A model generated the notes under the pieces. It was not told where the DNA came from. It searched no databases and saw nothing but the letters and a program-made list of their open reading frames with translations. From NCBI GenBank assembly GCA_023413605.1, contig JAEZPL010000268.1, positions 1 to 8,475 on the forward strand: a stretch of DNA of 8,475 nucleotides, read 5' to 3'. Numbering within the stretch: the first letter of the stretch is position 1; every line of letters begins with the position of its first letter. This document shows, piece by piece, positions 7,131-8,475 of the stretch. Source of the DNA: Pseudomonadota bacterium (GTDB taxonomy: Bacteria > Pseudomonadota > Alphaproteobacteria > Azospirillales > Azospirillaceae). The position numbers were made by a program, and so were the translations under genes.

Positions 7131-7340
7131 GTCGGGGAGTCGGGTGAGGTCCGTTGGGGGTCCGTGCCGGGGACGAAGAAGCCTCAAAAAAAGGAACCGC
7201 CGCCGGTCGGAGGGTGGTTGACCTGTCCGACCGTAATACGCGTTTCCTGAGGGCAATACTAGCCGAAGCTGCGTCCCGCGTCCCCCGGCCGCTTCGCCTG
7301 CGACGAAGTGCGCCGCATTCCCACAACGTGCCGGATGTCC
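7131..7340 (-). promoter_or_regulatory. fliP-kup intergenic region, presumed kup leader/promoter
   Basis: These 210 nt separate the stop of fliP from the start of kup, both on the - strand. No gene is seen. The gap is long enough for a kup promoter, but I could not find a convincing -35/-10 pair; a TATTAC on the - strand near 7234-7239 has no good -35 partner at normal spacing. The region also holds the hairpin and T run listed separately. The regulatory role is inferred from position. Confidence 0.35.
7186..7233 (-). terminator. Possible weak terminator or leader hairpin downstream of fliP
   Basis: Read on the - strand, CGGTCGG (7227-7233) pairs with CCGACCG (7204-7210) across a 16-nt loop. 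A second small stem, ACCG with CGGT, overlaps its 3' arm, and a run of seven T (7186-7192) follows. The layout suggests an intrinsic terminator after fliP, but the T run begins 11 nt past the main stem, so it could instead be a structured leader of kup. The overlapping stems could be mutually exclusive. Confidence 0.35.
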
Positions 7341-8102
7341 CTACAGCGTTCCGAAGCTGCGCGCCAGCGACCCGGCGATCAGGTACCAGCCGTCCACCAG
7401 CACGAAGAAAATGATCTTGAACGGAATCGCCACCATGGTCGGCGGCAGCATCATCATGCCCATGGACATCAGGATCGACGACACCACCATGTCGATGATC
7501 AGGAAGGGCAGGAACAGCAGGAAACCGATTTCGAAAGCCCGCTTGATCTCCGAAATCATGAAGGCCGGCACCAGAACCTGCAGCGGGGTCTGGCTCGGCT
7601 CCGCGACGTTCTCGATCCGCGCCATGTCCATGAACAGGCGCAGGTCCTTCTCGCCCGTGTGCTTCAGCATGAACTCGTGCAAGGGGGCGGCCGTCCGGCG
7701 GAAGGCCTCCATCTCGTCGATGTCCTGGTTGATCAGCGGCTGGATGCCCTGGGTGTAGGCGCGCTCGAACACCGGCGCCATGACGAAGAAGGTCAGGAAC
7801 ATCGCCAGCGACATCAGCACCGTGTTCGGCGGCACCTGCTGCACGCCGAGCGCGGAGCGCAGGAAGGACAGCACGATGACGATGCGCGTGAAGGCGGTCA
7901 TCATGATCAGGATCGATGGCGCCAGCGACAGCACCGTGATCAGCGCGATCATCTGGACGATCCGGCCCGTCGCGGACCCGCCCGCGTCGCCCAGGTCGAA
8001 GGTCATGCTCTGGGCCAGCGCCGGCCCGGCGGCAAGACCCCCGGCCAGTCCGATGGCCAGCGCGAGCAGCCCGGCCAGCGCGAGGCGCTTGCCCACGCTC
8101 AT
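7341..8102 (-). CDS. fliP: Flagellar type III export gate protein FliP
   Basis: The product is 253 aa (E. coli FliP is 245). FliP forms, with FliQ and FliR, the core export gate in the flagellar basal body. Residues 1-30 are a signal peptide ending PALA before Gln31, as expected because FliP is made with a cleavable leader. Hydrophobic segments follow at about 47-68, 92-110, 194-219 and 224-244. Family hallmarks are TAFTRIVIVLSFLRSALG (69-86), QQVPPN (88-93), the FliP signature PAFMISEIKRAFEIG (179-193), the Met-rich MSMGMMMLPP (212-221) and FVLVDGWYL (233-241). ATG 8100-8102 is preceded by AAGGAG with 8-nt spacing and overlaps the fliO stop (ATGA), so the two genes are coupled. fliQ does not follow; the next gene is kup. 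Confidence 0.97.
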   Translation of the reverse strand: MSVGKRLALAGLLALAIGLAGGLAAGPALAQSMTFDLGDAGGSATGRIVQMIALITVLSLAPSILIMMTAFTRIVIVLSFLRSALGVQQVPPNTVLMSLAMFLTFFVMAPVFERAYTQGIQPLINQDIDEMEAFRRTAAPLHEFMLKHTGEKDLRLFMDMARIENVAEPSQTPLQVLVPAFMISEIKRAFEIGFLLFLPFLIIDMVVSSILMSMGMMMLPPTMVAIPFKIIFFVLVDGWYLIAGSLARSFGTL

Positions 8103-8437
8103 GGTTTCGTCTCCTTGGGAATGGCCGGGGTTGCCGCGGCCGGAGCCGCCGCGTCGGACAGCGCCCCGCGGAAACCGCCGCGCGTGCCCCCATCCACGAC
8201 GCAGTCGCCGAAGGCGCTCAGCAGCAGCAGGTGTTCCTGGTCGTCGCGGCGCACCAGAACCAGGCGGCGTTTGGCGTCCAGGGGCAGCACCTCGACGATG
8301 CCCAGCCGGCGCTGCCGCGACGGGCTGGACACCATCCCGCCGAATCCGATGCGGCGCAGCACCCACGCCACCACGACGATCAGCACGATGACGAAGGCGA
8401 GCGCGAAGATGAATTGGAGGTACTGGTCAAGGCCCAT
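8099..8437 (-). CDS. fliO: Flagellar biosynthesis protein FliO
   Basis: The product is 112 aa. A single membrane helix (about 7-27) ends in RRIGFGG. A small cytoplasmic domain follows with the FliO pattern RRLGIVEVLPLDAKRRLVLV near 43-62, then LLLLSAFGDCVVD, and an Ala/Pro-rich tail ending KETKP. In the family FliO helps FliP assemble into the export gate. The stop overlaps the ATG of fliP by 4 nt, which agrees with the usual fliO-fliP pairing. The start ATG at 8435-8437 lies 3 nt after a TGA that may end the upstream gene; no strong Shine-Dalgarno is visible. The protein is short and divergent, as is normal for FliO, so position next to fliP is an important part of the call. Confidence 0.9.
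   Translation of the reverse strand: MGLDQYLQFIFALAFVIVLIVVVAWVLRRIGFGGMVSSPSRQRRLGIVEVLPLDAKRRLVLVRRDDQEHLLLLSAFGDCVVDGGTRGGFRGALSDAAAPAAATPAIPKETKP
8111..8116 (-). promoter_or_regulatory. Shine-Dalgarno site of fliP
   Basis: AAGGAG on the - strand lies 8 nt before the fliP ATG, inside the 3' end of fliO. It fixes the fliP start at 8102 rather than at upstream in-frame codons, and it is the clearest ribosome site in the window. Confidence 0.85.
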
Positions 8438-8440
8438 GGG

Positions 8441-8475
8441 TCAGGACGGCTTTTTCGGCAAGGGGGCAGGGGGCG
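8441..8475 (-). CDS. C-terminal end of an unidentified upstream gene (partial)
   Basis: On the - strand one frame reads PPAPLPKKPS and then a TGA stop at 8441-8443, which lies 3 nt before the fliO ATG. Such tight spacing and the lack of a Shine-Dalgarno for fliO suggest that this is the end of another gene in the same operon. Ten Pro/Lys-rich residues are too few to name it. In flagellar operons a fliN- or fliM-like gene often precedes fliO, but nothing visible proves that. Confidence 0.4.
   Translation of the reverse strand, partial: PPAPLPKKPS

Noticed and set aside
7131..7256. TTG start giving a 674-aa Kup
   Set aside because: The extra 42 residues are Arg/Pro-rich and unlike the family; the ATG at 7128-7130 gives the normal N-terminus.

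Overview
The window is GC-rich bacterial DNA, and its gene content suggests an alphaproteobacterium of the Rhodospirillales/Azospirillum kind. That is an inference from composition, from the flagellar gene order and from protein style, not from a database search. Nearly all of it is coding: two gene blocks converge on one strong bidirectional terminator.

Left block, + strand, 1-5042. A tightly packed operon holds: the last residues of an upstream protein whose tail resembles the CheY-binding C-terminus of CheZ (1-56); two consecutive small MotB/OmpA-like proteins (60-764 and 764-1489); and a very large secreted protein (1500-5042) with three related beta-rich modules, Pro/Ala-rich linkers and a TPR-like helical C-terminal half. 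Gaps are 3 nt, a 1-nt overlap and 10 nt, so the genes are probably cotranscribed and translationally coupled. The second MotB-like protein has the membrane aspartate expected of a stator B subunit. The first has serine at the same position and lacks the usual peptidoglycan-binding OmpA motif. The block looks like a flagellar motor/stator module with a degenerate second B-type subunit and a large periplasmic accessory protein.

Centre, 5043-5231. This is non-coding and contains small hairpins and a perfect 20-bp inverted repeat with a 3-nt loop and T-rich flanks on both strands. It acts as the shared terminator of the left operon and of kup.

Right block, - strand, 5232-8475. From upstream (right) to downstream (left): the last residues of an unidentified protein, fliO, fliP (ATGA overlap with fliO) and, after a 210-nt gap, kup (KUP/HAK/KT potassium transporter). 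FliO and FliP belong to the flagellar type III export apparatus. fliQ does not follow fliP here. kup is a housekeeping gene lying between the two flagellar blocks.

The most interesting part is the left operon: the tandem MotB-like pair, one lacking the proton-binding Asp, followed by the giant modular periplasmic protein. No RNA genes, insertion sequences, CRISPR arrays or attachment sites were seen.
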